Source: Methylomicrobium sp051061015
Lineage (GTDB): Bacteria; Pseudomonadota; Gammaproteobacteria; Methylococcales; Methylomonadaceae
NCBI GenBank assembly: GCA_051061015.1
Contig: JBPFEG010000055.1
Location: 62,001-126,000, forward strand
Reading direction: 5' to 3'
DNA: 64,000 bases
The position numbers and the translations under genes are program-made. Shown here piece by piece: positions 50,358 to 58,785 of this stretch; the stretch's first letter is position 1; each line of letters starts with the position of its first letter. Below the pieces are notes generated by a model. It was not told the origin of the DNA. It did not search any database and saw only the letters and a program-made list of their open reading frames with translations.

Positions 50358-52442
50358 ATGACTGATTTAAGCCTTTACAGAAACATCGGCATATTCGCGC
50401 ACGTGGATGCCGGTAAAACCACCACGACCGAGCGTATCCTGAAGCTCACCGGCAAGATCCACAAGATCGGCGAAGTGCACGACGGCGCTGCGACTACCGA
50501 CTTCATGGTGCAAGAACAAGAACGCGGCATTACGATTCAATCGGCGGCAACCACCTGTTTCTGGAAAGATCACCGCTTCAACATCATCGATACCCCGGGC
50601 CACGTCGATTTTACGATCGAAGTGTACCGCTCACTGAAAGTCTTGGACGGCGGCATCGGCGTATTCTGCGGCTCAGGCGGCGTTGAACCTCAGTCTGAAA
50701 CCAACTGGCGCTACGCGAACGATTCGAAAGTTGCGCGTGTGATTTACGTCAATAAACTCGACCGTATCGGGGCAGATTTCTACCGCGTGGTCAAACAAGT
50801 TGAAGATGTTTTGGGCGCAACACCAGTCGTGATGACTTTGCCGATTGGCCGCGAAGATCAATTTGTCGGCGTGGTGGATTTGTTGACCCGCAAAGCGTGG
50901 TACTGGGACAACTCCGGCGACCCGCTGAAATATGAAATCAAAGACGTCCCTGCCGATATGGCGGCCGATGTCGAAAAATGGCGCGAGAAACTGATCGACC
51001 AAGTTGCCGATCAATATGACGAGGTGATGGAAAAATACCTGGAAGGCGAAGAGCCCGATATCGAAGCGATCAAACGCTGCATTCGCAAGGGTACCATTAA
51101 CATGGACTTTTTCCCGACTTATTGCGGATCGTCTTTCAAAAACAAAGGCGTGCAATTGGTATTGGATGCGGTTGTCGATTATTTGCCGAATCCAACGGAA
51201 GTCAAACCGCAACCTGAAACCGATCTCGAAGGCAATCCGACTGGCGATTTTGCGGCCGTTGATCCAAGCCGCCCGGTACGCGCCTTGGTCTTCAAGATCA
51301 TGGACGACCGTTTCGGCGCGCTGAACTTCATTCGTATTTATTCCGGCACGCTGAAGAAAGGCGATACCTTGCTGAATACCTACACCGGCAAGACCGAACG
51401 GGTTGGGCGCATGGTGGAAATGCACGCCGACGACCGTTCCGAAATCGAATCCGCCCAGGCAGGCGACATTGTCGCACTGATTGGTCTGAAAAACGTGCAA
51501 ACCGGACATACCTTGTGCGATCCCGACAAGCCGGCAACGCTTGAGCCGATGGTTTTCCCTGACCCGGTCATCTCGGTTGCAATCTCGCCAAAAGATAAAG
51601 CCGGGTCCGAAAAGATGGGCGTCGCGCTGGGAAAAATGGTTCAGGAAGATCCTTCTTTCCATGTAATGACCGATGAAGACAGCGGCGAAACGATCCTGAA
51701 AGGCATGGGCGAGTTGCATCTCGACATCAAGGTCGACATTCTGAAACGGACCCACGGCGTTGATGTCATCGTCGGCAAGCCCCAGGTGGCTTACCGCGAA
51801 ACGATCACCCGCCGCATCGAGGACGAATACACCCACAAGAAACAATCGGGCGGTTCAGGCCAGTACGCGAAGATCAATTATGCGATCGAGCCTGGCGAAC
51901 CGGGCAGCGGTTTTGCGTTCGAATCGGCGGTCACCGGCGGCAACGTACCGCGCGAATACTGGCCGGCGGTCGAAAAAGGCTTCAAGAGCATGCTGGATCA
52001 GGGCGTCTTGGCCGGCTATCCATGCTTGGACTTCAAAGTCACCCTGCTGGACGGTGGCTTCCACGCGGTCGACTCCTCATCGATTGCGTTTGAAATCGCC
52101 GCGAAAGCCGCGTTCCGTCAATCGATTCCGAAGGCGGCACCACAACTGATCGAACCGATCATGAAAGTGGACGTATTCACACCGGAAGACCATGTCGGCG
52201 ACGTGATCGGCGACTTAAACCGCCGCCGCGGCATGATCAAATCACAAGATCCGGGCATTACCGGCGTGCGCATCAAGGCTGACGTGCCGCTCAGCGAAAT
52301 GTTCGGCTACATCGGCGACCTGCGCACGATGACTTCGGGCCGAGGCCAGTTCTCGATGGAGTTTTCCCATTACCTGCCATGTCCTAAAAACGTAGCGGAT
52401 GAAGTAATCAAGGAAACCCTGGAACGCAACAAAAAGAAATAA
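50358..52442 (+). CDS. fusA: Elongation factor G, second-type (EF-G2-like)
   Basis: EF-G drives ribosomal translocation with GTP. The 694-residue protein has all GTPase motifs (HVDAGKTT at 15-22, DTPGHVDF, NKLD) and the four following domains, including GGSGQYAKI and RRRGMIKSQDP. It differs from the str-operon factor in segments such as GGIGVFCGSGGVEPQSETNWRYA, which are typical of the second EF-G copy in Pseudomonas, Vibrio and relatives. It stands alone rather than between rpsG and tufA. Such paralogues may specialise in translocation or recycling; here that is inference. Confidence 0.92.
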   Translation: MTDLSLYRNIGIFAHVDAGKTTTTERILKLTGKIHKIGEVHDGAATTDFMVQEQERGITIQSAATTCFWKDHRFNIIDTPGHVDFTIEVYRSLKVLDGGIGVFCGSGGVEPQSETNWRYANDSKVARVIYVNKLDRIGADFYRVVKQVEDVLGATPVVMTLPIGREDQFVGVVDLLTRKAWYWDNSGDPLKYEIKDVPADMAADVEKWREKLIDQVADQYDEVMEKYLEGEEPDIEAIKRCIRKGTINMDFFPTYCGSSFKNKGVQLVLDAVVDYLPNPTEVKPQPETDLEGNPTGDFAAVDPSRPVRALVFKIMDDRFGALNFIRIYSGTLKKGDTLLNTYTGKTERVGRMVEMHADDRSEIESAQAGDIVALIGLKNVQTGHTLCDPDKPATLEPMVFPDPVISVAISPKDKAGSEKMGVALGKMVQEDPSFHVMTDEDSGETILKGMGELHLDIKVDILKRTHGVDVIVGKPQVAYRETITRRIEDEYTHKKQSGGSGQYAKINYAIEPGEPGSGFAFESAVTGGNVPREYWPAVEKGFKSMLDQGVLAGYPCLDFKVTLLDGGFHAVDSSSIAFEIAAKAAFRQSIPKAAPQLIEPIMKVDVFTPEDHVGDVIGDLNRRRGMIKSQDPGITGVRIKADVPLSEMFGYIGDLRTMTSGRGQFSMEFSHYLPCPKNVADEVIKETLERNKKK

Positions 52443-52470
52443 TCCGTGTGTAACTAGGGTTATGAAAAAA

Positions 52471-52497
52471 AGGCCGGTCAGCTGAGCTGACCGGCCT
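52471..52497 (+). terminator. Strong rho-independent terminator after fusA
   Basis: AGGCCGGTCAG and CTGACCGGCCT form an 11-pair stem around a five-base loop. A runs precede it and TTTTTTTATTTT follows. It lies 29 bases after the stop codon. It is symmetrical and could work in both directions, which suits the convergent lytic transglycosylase gene. Confidence 0.95.
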
Positions 52498-52594
52498 TTT
52501 TTATTTTGCAATCTTCAATTCTCCGGAGATATGACAGATCTGCAGGAAACAGGGGTTGAGTCATGGAAGAGCAGTCAAGCCCATGCCGGCTGGC

Positions 52595-53335
52595 TCAATA
52601 ATTTTGATCCCATTCGAGCACCTGGATCGAACCCAAGCCAAATCGCCCTCTCGAGAACTTACCAATCCGCTCCGGATTCTGCCGCAAGGATAAGACTTGA
52701 CTGACATAATGCTGAGTTTCGGCATAGGGAGGAATAGTGTTATGGTTCCTAATCACCGCATTTTCTCCGGCATTATACGCAGCCACTGCAAGCCGCAAAT
52801 CGGAGTTGAACAAGTGCAGTAAGTGCTTCAGATAACGCGTGCCGCCTTCAAGGTTTTGTACAGGATCGTATCTGTCTGTTACACCGAATCGCGCGGCGGT
52901 CGTCGGCATCAACTGCATCAAACCTACCGCGCCGACCGACGAAACCGCCGACGGGTTATAGGCAGATTCGGCCTGAATCACCGCATGCAACAGCTTGGGG
53001 TCGACCTGATGTTTATCGGCCGTTTTTGCGATTAGTCGTTCGAATTCCTTTTTGTTTTTACTGTTCGAGACACGCACGGTTCTCAAAGGAACGTCATCGG
53101 CGGCTTTAGGCTGCGCAGGCGTTTTATCTTTTTGCCTCGCTTTCGGCCGATATTCCTCACCGTTGACGTTGACGACGACATTACTCGGGACATTTTCCGG
53201 ATGAATATCGGAATAACCGTTTCTGTCCGAATAGAATTGCTCGCCATTGATATTGATGGTGATATCGGCAAAAGTGACCGGACAGAAAATCAGCAGACTC
53301 ATTGCGACGGGGGGGGTTATTAGTTTTATTAGCAT
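52595..53335 (-). CDS. Lytic transglycosylase, SLT family
   Basis: The 246-residue exported protein has an N-terminal signal (PPVAMSLLIFCPVTFA). A short segment with INGEQFYSDRNG follows, which resembles the DUF4124 part of its relative at 22778-23386. The SLT domain has the catalytic glutamate in IQAESAYNPSAVSSVGAVGLMQLMP (motif ESxYN), GTRYLKHLLHLF and AVAAYNAGENAV. It should act on peptidoglycan in the periplasm. Similarity to the first enzyme suggests a gene duplication within the genome. Confidence 0.88.
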   Translation of the reverse strand: MLIKLITPPVAMSLLIFCPVTFADITININGEQFYSDRNGYSDIHPENVPSNVVVNVNGEEYRPKARQKDKTPAQPKAADDVPLRTVRVSNSKNKKEFERLIAKTADKHQVDPKLLHAVIQAESAYNPSAVSSVGAVGLMQLMPTTAARFGVTDRYDPVQNLEGGTRYLKHLLHLFNSDLRLAVAAYNAGENAVIRNHNTIPPYAETQHYVSQVLSLRQNPERIGKFSRGRFGLGSIQVLEWDQNY

Positions 53336-53625
53336 ATCGCTCCAATGCGCTCCCGCTTCAGGTCAAAAGACAAACGCCCTACTATAAGTAGAGAGCTTCA
53401 ATTAGAGCAGATTTTAATCCGTTAAACAACGAAACAAACTGAAATTGACTTTCTCTTTAAGTTAACGTTCGATCGCGCAAGCTCTCAGCCAGCAAATACT
53501 TTTTGAGCAGGGTGCGACTAAATGTCCTCTCTACAAATGCCAGCCAAACGGTATAATTCTTAAAACCAACTTGACTTTTTTCGATTTCATGTTGTGATCA
53601 GCAAGTCAGGTTGATGGAGGTTTAT

Positions 53626-54159
53626 ATGAAACAAGACTGTCATTACTTGCAGACATCTTCGGATAATCCCGTGGTTGCAATCGTGCAGGGGATCGATCGC
53701 GATGTCGAATATGGGGAAGACCTATTGATGCTAGGGCTTGGTATTGTGATGCTGTCATCCACCTTTGCTCCGGTCGCGCCGCCGGTCGTGCTCTTGCCAT
53801 TAGTCGCGCTGACTTTCGCGATTACCGTATATTTGGCACATCGGAATTATCGGAAGATGGAATGCAAACTGTTTGCTTCGATGGCCCATCTGAGTAGCCA
53901 AGAGATTGCCCTGCTCCGACCGATTGCTGCTGTGTTTTTCGAGATTCCCGCAAACTCCCTTTCTGAGTCCTTCAATCCGGCCAAAAATATCAAGAGAACA
54001 CTGAAAAGCGCACTGGGCGGCGTCCTGATCAATCCTTTATGGATGCCGATCTTTTATATGATGGGCCTCCAGATCAATGCAGAAAAAACCCTGATTTCAT
54101 TGAATCGCGCCATTATTGGCGTCGAACGTAAAATCAGTCCACCTTCCACTTTGGCTTGA
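53626..54159 (+). CDS. Membrane protein of unknown function
   Basis: The 177-residue protein has one long hydrophobic region (about 33-68, LLMLGLGIVMLSSTFAPVAPPVVLLPL onward) that could be two helices. A basic stretch (AHRNYRKMECK) and a second weaker hydrophobic segment near the C-terminus (LINPLWMPIFYMMGL) follow. ATGGAGG gives a strong ribosome binding site before the ATG at 53626. I do not recognise the family, and the neighbours are not informative. Confidence 0.7.
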   Translation: MKQDCHYLQTSSDNPVVAIVQGIDRDVEYGEDLLMLGLGIVMLSSTFAPVAPPVVLLPLVALTFAITVYLAHRNYRKMECKLFASMAHLSSQEIALLRPIAAVFFEIPANSLSESFNPAKNIKRTLKSALGGVLINPLWMPIFYMMGLQINAEKTLISLNRAIIGVERKISPPSTLA

Positions 54160-54184
54160 ACCAGAATAGAATTACTCCGAACGC

Positions 54185-55756
54185 TTACACTCCCATCAAC
54201 AAACGTTGCCATAATGGTTCAGGAAGCTGATTATCCTGCATTTTCTGAACGACACCGTCGATTTCATAAGGCAAGGCAATATAGCGCAATTCCCTTTTCT
54301 CCCGGTCATAAACGGCGAATTGCGCCCCGCAATTTCCGTTGCGAGGCTGTCCGACCGATCCGGGACAAACCAGCGCATGCTTATACTGAGCCAAATCGAT
54401 GATCTGGTCAATGATATGATGATCCGCTCTGCGCTTGTCGCGCGCAAAGATTCCCGGCATATGGGAATGCCCGTGGAAGCACAACGCTCTGTTTTTGTTC
54501 TGCAGATGATCCAGATTGTCTTCAGCCGTCATCTGATAAATATAGCCGTAAAAAAACGCCGGATCGATCGGTGCGCCATGCACAGCAAGCCATTCGTCAT
54601 TTTCGATCACAGCCGGCAGGTATTTCAACCAATCGCGATGCGCTTCAGATAACTGTTCCACTGTCCATTGGATCACAGCTTTAGCCGTTTGCGAAAAGCC
54701 GGTTTCGGCTTTATTGATCGCGACAGCATGATCATGATTGCCTTTAATGATAATCAGGGAACTGTCCTGCAATCTTTCTATGCACTCGACAGGATCAGGA
54801 CCGTAACCGACGATATCCCCCAAAATAATGCCTTCCTGAATGTTTTCCGCCTCCAGATAATCCAGTACCCGCTCCAGGGCGGGATAATTGGCGTGAATAT
54901 CGGCCAGCACTGCGAAATAACGCGACACGCCACGGTTTAAAGCTCGAGGTTTCTGCCGGTTTTTTTCTGCCGCCTCCCGGGTAATCAAAAGCAACTGATC
55001 GATCAATTGCTGCACGAGTTGCGTTTTTTCTTCGCTGGGCATGAACAGCGAGCGCAACTGTTCGGCCACCACCACGTTGCAGTGAGGATCCTCGTAAACG
55101 AGATCGATCAAATTCGCAAGATCCCGTCCGATCTGCCCGATAAACGCCGGATCGAGCCATGAATAGCTGCGAATATAAACGCCGAGCATAATCGAAAAGG
55201 AGACGAAATTGTCCCAGGCGTAATATTCGTCATCCAGATAAAAGACCTTGCCTTCGGCATCGATGCCAAAATTGGATAGCCCTTCATCCAGTTTCAGATG
55301 CATTCGCTTGGCGAGATGCAAATATTTTTCAAACACTGAGAAGAAAATACCCTGGTATCGGCTTCTGGCTTCGGCCGATTCCGGCCTGATCTCCAGTAAC
55401 GCGTGAAGAGGTTGCAGACGCGGACAAACATTGCCGATGACAACTGTTTGCTCGGCACTTTCCCCAGAACTGTCCTCCACCAAAAACCAAGTTTTGTACG
55501 GATGATGAACGCCGAGTTCGCGCTCTTTCTTCAGTGAAGTGTTGATCCAGCGCACCGCATTGACCTTGTTAAAGCTCAGTTCGCTGCGTAGCTTGACGAC
55601 ATCCCTTTCTCCCAGATAAATCCGGGTGTTCGGGCGGCCTACAAATTCGGAGCCATGGGCCAGTGAAGTCACATCGACAGACAAAATATTCGAAATTGTA
55701 TCGGCGTCGTAATGCGCATTGCCGTTCAGAGAGCCGATCAGTTCGATTGTTTGCAT
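54185..55756 (-). CDS. Kinase-like domain fused to a calcineurin-type metallophosphoesterase
   Basis: Two domains are visible in 523 residues. The C-terminal half (about 280-500) is a metallophosphoesterase with the full motif set: LADIHANYPAL, GDIVGYGPDP, KGNHDHA, VHGAPIDP and CFHGHSHMPG. The N-terminal half (about 35-250) looks like a divergent protein or small-molecule kinase. It has a lysine in ERDVVKLRSEL, a hinge-like WFLVEDS, a loop LDEGLSNFGID in the place of the catalytic loop and YLDDEYYAWDNF in place of the metal loop. Whether it is active is unclear. I start it at the ATG at 55756; an ATG three codons earlier is possible. It lies downstream of the Roadblock/GTPase set with a 232-base gap. 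Confidence 0.75.
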   Translation of the reverse strand: MQTIELIGSLNGNAHYDADTISNILSVDVTSLAHGSEFVGRPNTRIYLGERDVVKLRSELSFNKVNAVRWINTSLKKERELGVHHPYKTWFLVEDSSGESAEQTVVIGNVCPRLQPLHALLEIRPESAEARSRYQGIFFSVFEKYLHLAKRMHLKLDEGLSNFGIDAEGKVFYLDDEYYAWDNFVSFSIMLGVYIRSYSWLDPAFIGQIGRDLANLIDLVYEDPHCNVVVAEQLRSLFMPSEEKTQLVQQLIDQLLLITREAAEKNRQKPRALNRGVSRYFAVLADIHANYPALERVLDYLEAENIQEGIILGDIVGYGPDPVECIERLQDSSLIIIKGNHDHAVAINKAETGFSQTAKAVIQWTVEQLSEAHRDWLKYLPAVIENDEWLAVHGAPIDPAFFYGYIYQMTAEDNLDHLQNKNRALCFHGHSHMPGIFARDKRRADHHIIDQIIDLAQYKHALVCPGSVGQPRNGNCGAQFAVYDREKRELRYIALPYEIDGVVQKMQDNQLPEPLWQRLLMGV

Positions 55757-55988
55757 TCGAGACAAAGATAAGTTCGAGGAAAGAATTCCGCGAGACGGAC
55801 GGAATAGCTTCGCTCAACTGGATTCCGGACTGATTACTGGGCTTCGGTTAATCCACGCTATACGGCGTATCGAAATGCAGCGGAATTCCAGTTCGCTAAT
55901 ACCTACCGCTGACTGGCATCAAACATAAATTGATTGCCAGTGAACCATGTCTGCGCCAATCAAGCGGAAGAGAAATTACCCTAAACGT

Positions 55989-56396
55989 TTAGGGACAGAG
56001 CGGCGCAATGTTCGGCATATTGCTGCGGACAGCGGACCATCCCATACCCAGATTCGCGCTCTTGCTGGTAATCAAGACCACCAGTGAATCCGGTTTATCC
56101 GGTACGGTCGCCATGAAATGGTAGGTTTTGTCGGTCGTCATTTGAACTTCCTTGACCATATTTTGCACCGTTTTACCGCGCTGGCTGGAAAGCAGGGATT
56201 CTACCGCTCTGACATTTTTTCCCCGCATCATGTCCACCGCCGCAGCGGCCACCGCTTCCAAATAAGATGAAGTGAAGTAAGGTACGTTATGAGCCACGCC
56301 GAGCAATAAACCGCTCGATAAATCAACCACTGCGCATCCCAAGGCGCCATCAACATCGTTAACTATTTTGCGTATCACATCATCAAGTTTTGCCAT
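55989..56396 (-). CDS. Roadblock/LC7 domain protein
   Basis: The 135-residue protein has the Roadblock/LC7 fold pattern: helix DDVIRKIVNDVDG, strand ALGCAVVDLSSGLLLG, helix EAVAAAAVDMMRG and the strands KTYHFMATVP and SLVVLITSKSANLGM. Bacterial Roadblock proteins such as MglB dimerise and act as GTPase-activating partners of small Ras-like GTPases. One such GTPase gene lies 60 bases upstream. GGAGAA precedes the ATG. The stop codon sits inside a perfect palindrome CTAAACGTTTAG (55981-55992). Confidence 0.82.
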   Translation of the reverse strand: MAKLDDVIRKIVNDVDGALGCAVVDLSSGLLLGVAHNVPYFTSSYLEAVAAAAVDMMRGKNVRAVESLLSSQRGKTVQNMVKEVQMTTDKTYHFMATVPDKPDSLVVLITSKSANLGMGWSAVRSNMPNIAPLCP

Positions 56397-56456
56397 GAAT
56401 CTTCTCCGTTGAGTTAATTATTATAATTAAAGTAAAACTATGCTCGACTAATCAAC

Positions 56457-56996
56457 TTAAGCATATTCCAGGGTAGTCAACAGCGTATTCAGCAACATAC
56501 TGACGTCATCACTTTTACGCACATCGACATTAAGAACGGGCCAAGGATCGCCACGTTCAGAAAGACATTGATAATAATCATCGACGCTAGGCTTGGTCGA
56601 TAAATCATAGTGAGTTACCCCGATCACCGCGGCGCCTTGGTTCAAGAATGCAGCATTGAGGTTTAGAAAATAATCCAGCTCGCCCATCGGATCCGGATGG
56701 GTATTGTCCACCAGGACGATCAATCCCAGCGCACCTTTCGTCAATAAATGACACATGAAATCGAAACGTCTTTGTCCCGGCGTGCCGTAAAGGTAGACTT
56801 TTTCGCCATCGTCCAGCGTCAGTTCGCCGTAGTCCATCGCAACCGTGGTTGTGCTTTTGCGGCGTACGACGCTGTCTTCGGTAGGTTTTGCTTCGGTTGA
56901 AATCGGCACAACTTCACTGATCGTGGCAATGGCGGTCGTTTTTCCCGCACCGACGCAACCGGTAAAAACAAACTTAATTTTATGATTCTGGTTCAT
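56457..56996 (-). CDS. Small Ras/MglA-like GTPase
   Basis: The 179-residue protein has a P-loop GCVGAGKT (13-20), a switch-I threonine region (VVRRKSTTTVAMDYGEL), a switch-II motif YGTPGQRRF in place of the usual DTPGQ, and THYD in place of NKxD. The changes at the third and fourth motifs occur in bacterial small GTPases of the MglA/Rag-like group and may alter hydrolysis or base preference. Its start overlaps the end of the adaptor gene by 4 bases, and a Roadblock gene follows. The set looks like a GTPase switch with its regulator. Confidence 0.85.
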   Translation of the reverse strand: MNQNHKIKFVFTGCVGAGKTTAIATISEVVPISTEAKPTEDSVVRRKSTTTVAMDYGELTLDDGEKVYLYGTPGQRRFDFMCHLLTKGALGLIVLVDNTHPDPMGELDYFLNLNAAFLNQGAAVIGVTHYDLSTKPSVDDYYQCLSERGDPWPVLNVDVRKSDDVSMLLNTLLTTLEYA

Positions 56997-58105
56997 AGCG
57001 CATCCAAAGCTTTTGTCGTTGCGGCTTTATTCAACCGGGATCTGATTTTAGAAAACAAACTGACTTTTTCCGGATTGAGTTGTTTGTTATGAATATCAGC
57101 TTCCGAACTCTGTTCGATCAATCCGACGATTTCACACGCATTGTAGAAATCCGTCACCAGGTTGATCGAAATACCGGTTTTTTCTGCAACCATCTGTAAA
57201 TTGGCCGCATTGCTTTGCATAAATGCGGCAAGCTTGATCAATTCTTGGCAATCTGAAAGATTCAAATCCGGCCAACGCTTCAAGCGAACCGGCTGATCCA
57301 GGGAGGATCCCTTCAGAAGCCGGCCCTGAGAAGATTTAAATACGCCATACCAGAGCAAGCTTCTCAAGGTATAAGGCTTCAGATCTTCGGCTTCGGATAG
57401 CCTTTCCAGTTCGGCCTCGGTCACACGGTCCCGGATGGTGCAAGAAATCGAATTCCGATCCGCGGTAAAAAAGGGCGACAGAAGATCCAGACTGGCCGGA
57501 CTGTAGAATACCTGCTGCTCGGGATGAACATAGATTCGGCCCGGAGAATTAGGTATGTTCAATTCATAGACCAGTAAACCGGCTTTGTCCGCAGCCCCAA
57601 GCAATTCTCCGATAAAGCCGTGATGAGGAATGAAAGCTTCTCCCTGCTCTACAGCCACCGGTCGTGGAACAACTTCCGCTACAACCGCTGCGGTCGCAGT
57701 CATCTTGCTTGGCAACACATCCGCCGCCCGCATTATTGGTCCCTGATTTTTCTGCTCGGTCAGCGTATCCTCGCAAAGCAAATTGAACAGATCGATCATT
57801 GCCCGGATACGAGGTACGTTGCGGGAGTCGCACAATAACCACATGTCATTGCTTTCGCCATTCGCATTGCTTTCTTCCTTTGAGGAAAAAATACAACGAT
57901 CGCGGGGAATCGCTTTCAACTCCTCCTCCTGATTCATCCGTGCGTTCAGGCTGTCAGGCATCAGGTAATAATCTGCCGGAGGATCGGTAACAATCCGCCA
58001 TTTTTTAAGCAACCCTCGTTCCGCCAAGGAAAGAACGGATTCGATATTTTGCGCCTCGAGTTCACTAAATCCGACTAATTTAAGGTTAATTGAATCTTGT
58101 GACAT
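56993..58105 (-). CDS. Putative partner protein of the small GTPase, function unknown
   Basis: I do not recognise the family. The 370-residue protein is soluble, with no signal or membrane segment. Residues about 8-125 alternate strands and helices (LKLVGFSELEAQNIESVLSLA, ADYYLMPDS, MWLLCDSRNVPRIRAMIDLF) and may form a degenerate receiver-like fold. The last 90 residues are helical with a winged-helix look (LIKLAAFMQSNAANLQMVAEKTG, NLVTDFYNACEIVGLIEQS). It overlaps the GTPase gene by 4 bases, so stoichiometric co-expression is likely. It may be an effector or adaptor of the GTPase. Confidence 0.7.
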   Translation of the reverse strand: MSQDSINLKLVGFSELEAQNIESVLSLAERGLLKKWRIVTDPPADYYLMPDSLNARMNQEEELKAIPRDRCIFSSKEESNANGESNDMWLLCDSRNVPRIRAMIDLFNLLCEDTLTEQKNQGPIMRAADVLPSKMTATAAVVAEVVPRPVAVEQGEAFIPHHGFIGELLGAADKAGLLVYELNIPNSPGRIYVHPEQQVFYSPASLDLLSPFFTADRNSISCTIRDRVTEAELERLSEAEDLKPYTLRSLLWYGVFKSSQGRLLKGSSLDQPVRLKRWPDLNLSDCQELIKLAAFMQSNAANLQMVAEKTGISINLVTDFYNACEIVGLIEQSSEADIHNKQLNPEKVSLFSKIRSRLNKAATTKALDAL

Positions 58106-58553
58106 GTTCGTCTTATAGTGATGAAAATAAGTGAAAAGTCCGGCCTAACTTATTATTTTTGCTTTAATTAATTAAGCTCTGTTTAATCGTGATCTCAGTA
58201 TAGTCGGATTCATTAAGATTGCCTGGGAATGCCTAGAAAAGTTTTTGATAAATCATATCAATACTCTGCAGGAGAAAAGGCTTGGTCATTCCTGTGCCAA
58301 AGCGGGTTTTCCTAATCGAATCGCTCTGCAAGCACAGCATCAGAATTTCAATGCCAGAACAAAACGTAGTTCAAGACCTACAAAAATTTAGTTCAATGCT
58401 CGGGAAATTCAACAAACTGTCATAAACAATTTGCAATTTTTTATGGAAAAAGTGCTTTATGAAACGGCAAAAGCCTTAAAAACGTCTTGAAATGCGCAAC
58501 CTGTAACAAGTTCCAGGATTTAAGGCAGGAAGGAGCAGAGTTTTTTAAAGAAG
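58106..58553. other. Gene-free AT-rich region upstream of the GTPase operon
   Basis: I find no gene or recognisable RNA in this stretch. It must contain the promoter of the adaptor-GTPase-Roadblock operon near 58110-58200 (AT-rich, with TTAATTAATTAA). Confidence 0.5.
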
Positions 58554-58583
58554 GCTGACCCAGTATAGATTCGCTGGGTCAGC
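58554..58583 (-). terminator. Hairpin ending the ftsK transcript
   Basis: GCTGACCCAG-N10-CTGGGTCAGC is a perfect ten-pair stem 12 bases past the stop of the small membrane gene. On the minus strand it is followed by CTTCTTTA. It is probably the end of the ftsK message. Confidence 0.7.
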
Positions 58584-58595
58584 AATTTAACGGGG

Positions 58596-58781
58596 TCACT
58601 TCTGAAAGAAATAAATCAAGGCAGCAATGATCAACTGCAAAAATATCAGTCCCCAAAAATAGAGCCCGAAGAGCACGGCCTTGACCTGAAGCGCCGGCTC
58701 TTTCGGATGCCGCCGGACCAGCAGCCATCCGCCGCCGGCAGAAACGACTAAAATAAGGATACCGATGATGCCCAATTGCAC
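58596..58781 (-). CDS. Small two-helix membrane protein behind ftsK
   Basis: The 61-residue protein starts with GTG at 58781, 4 bases after the ftsK stop codon. It has two hydrophobic helices (LGIIGILILVVSAGGGWLLV and FGLYFWGLIFLQLIIAALIYFF) joined by a basic and polar loop (RRHPKEPALQVK). The tight spacing and the terminator directly behind it support a real gene co-transcribed with ftsK. I do not recognise the family. Confidence 0.65.
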   Translation of the reverse strand: MQLGIIGILILVVSAGGGWLLVRRHPKEPALQVKAVLFGLYFWGLIFLQLIIAALIYFFQK

Positions 58782-58785
58782 GGAG

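Noticed and set aside
50673..51845. Long open frame antisense to fusA
   Set aside because: Shadow of the conserved EF-G codons on the opposite strand; no independent signal.
55981..55992. Palindrome CTAAACGTTTAG as a separate operator
   Set aside because: It overlaps the stop codon of the Roadblock gene at the end of an operon, so a regulatory role is not supported beyond its symmetry.
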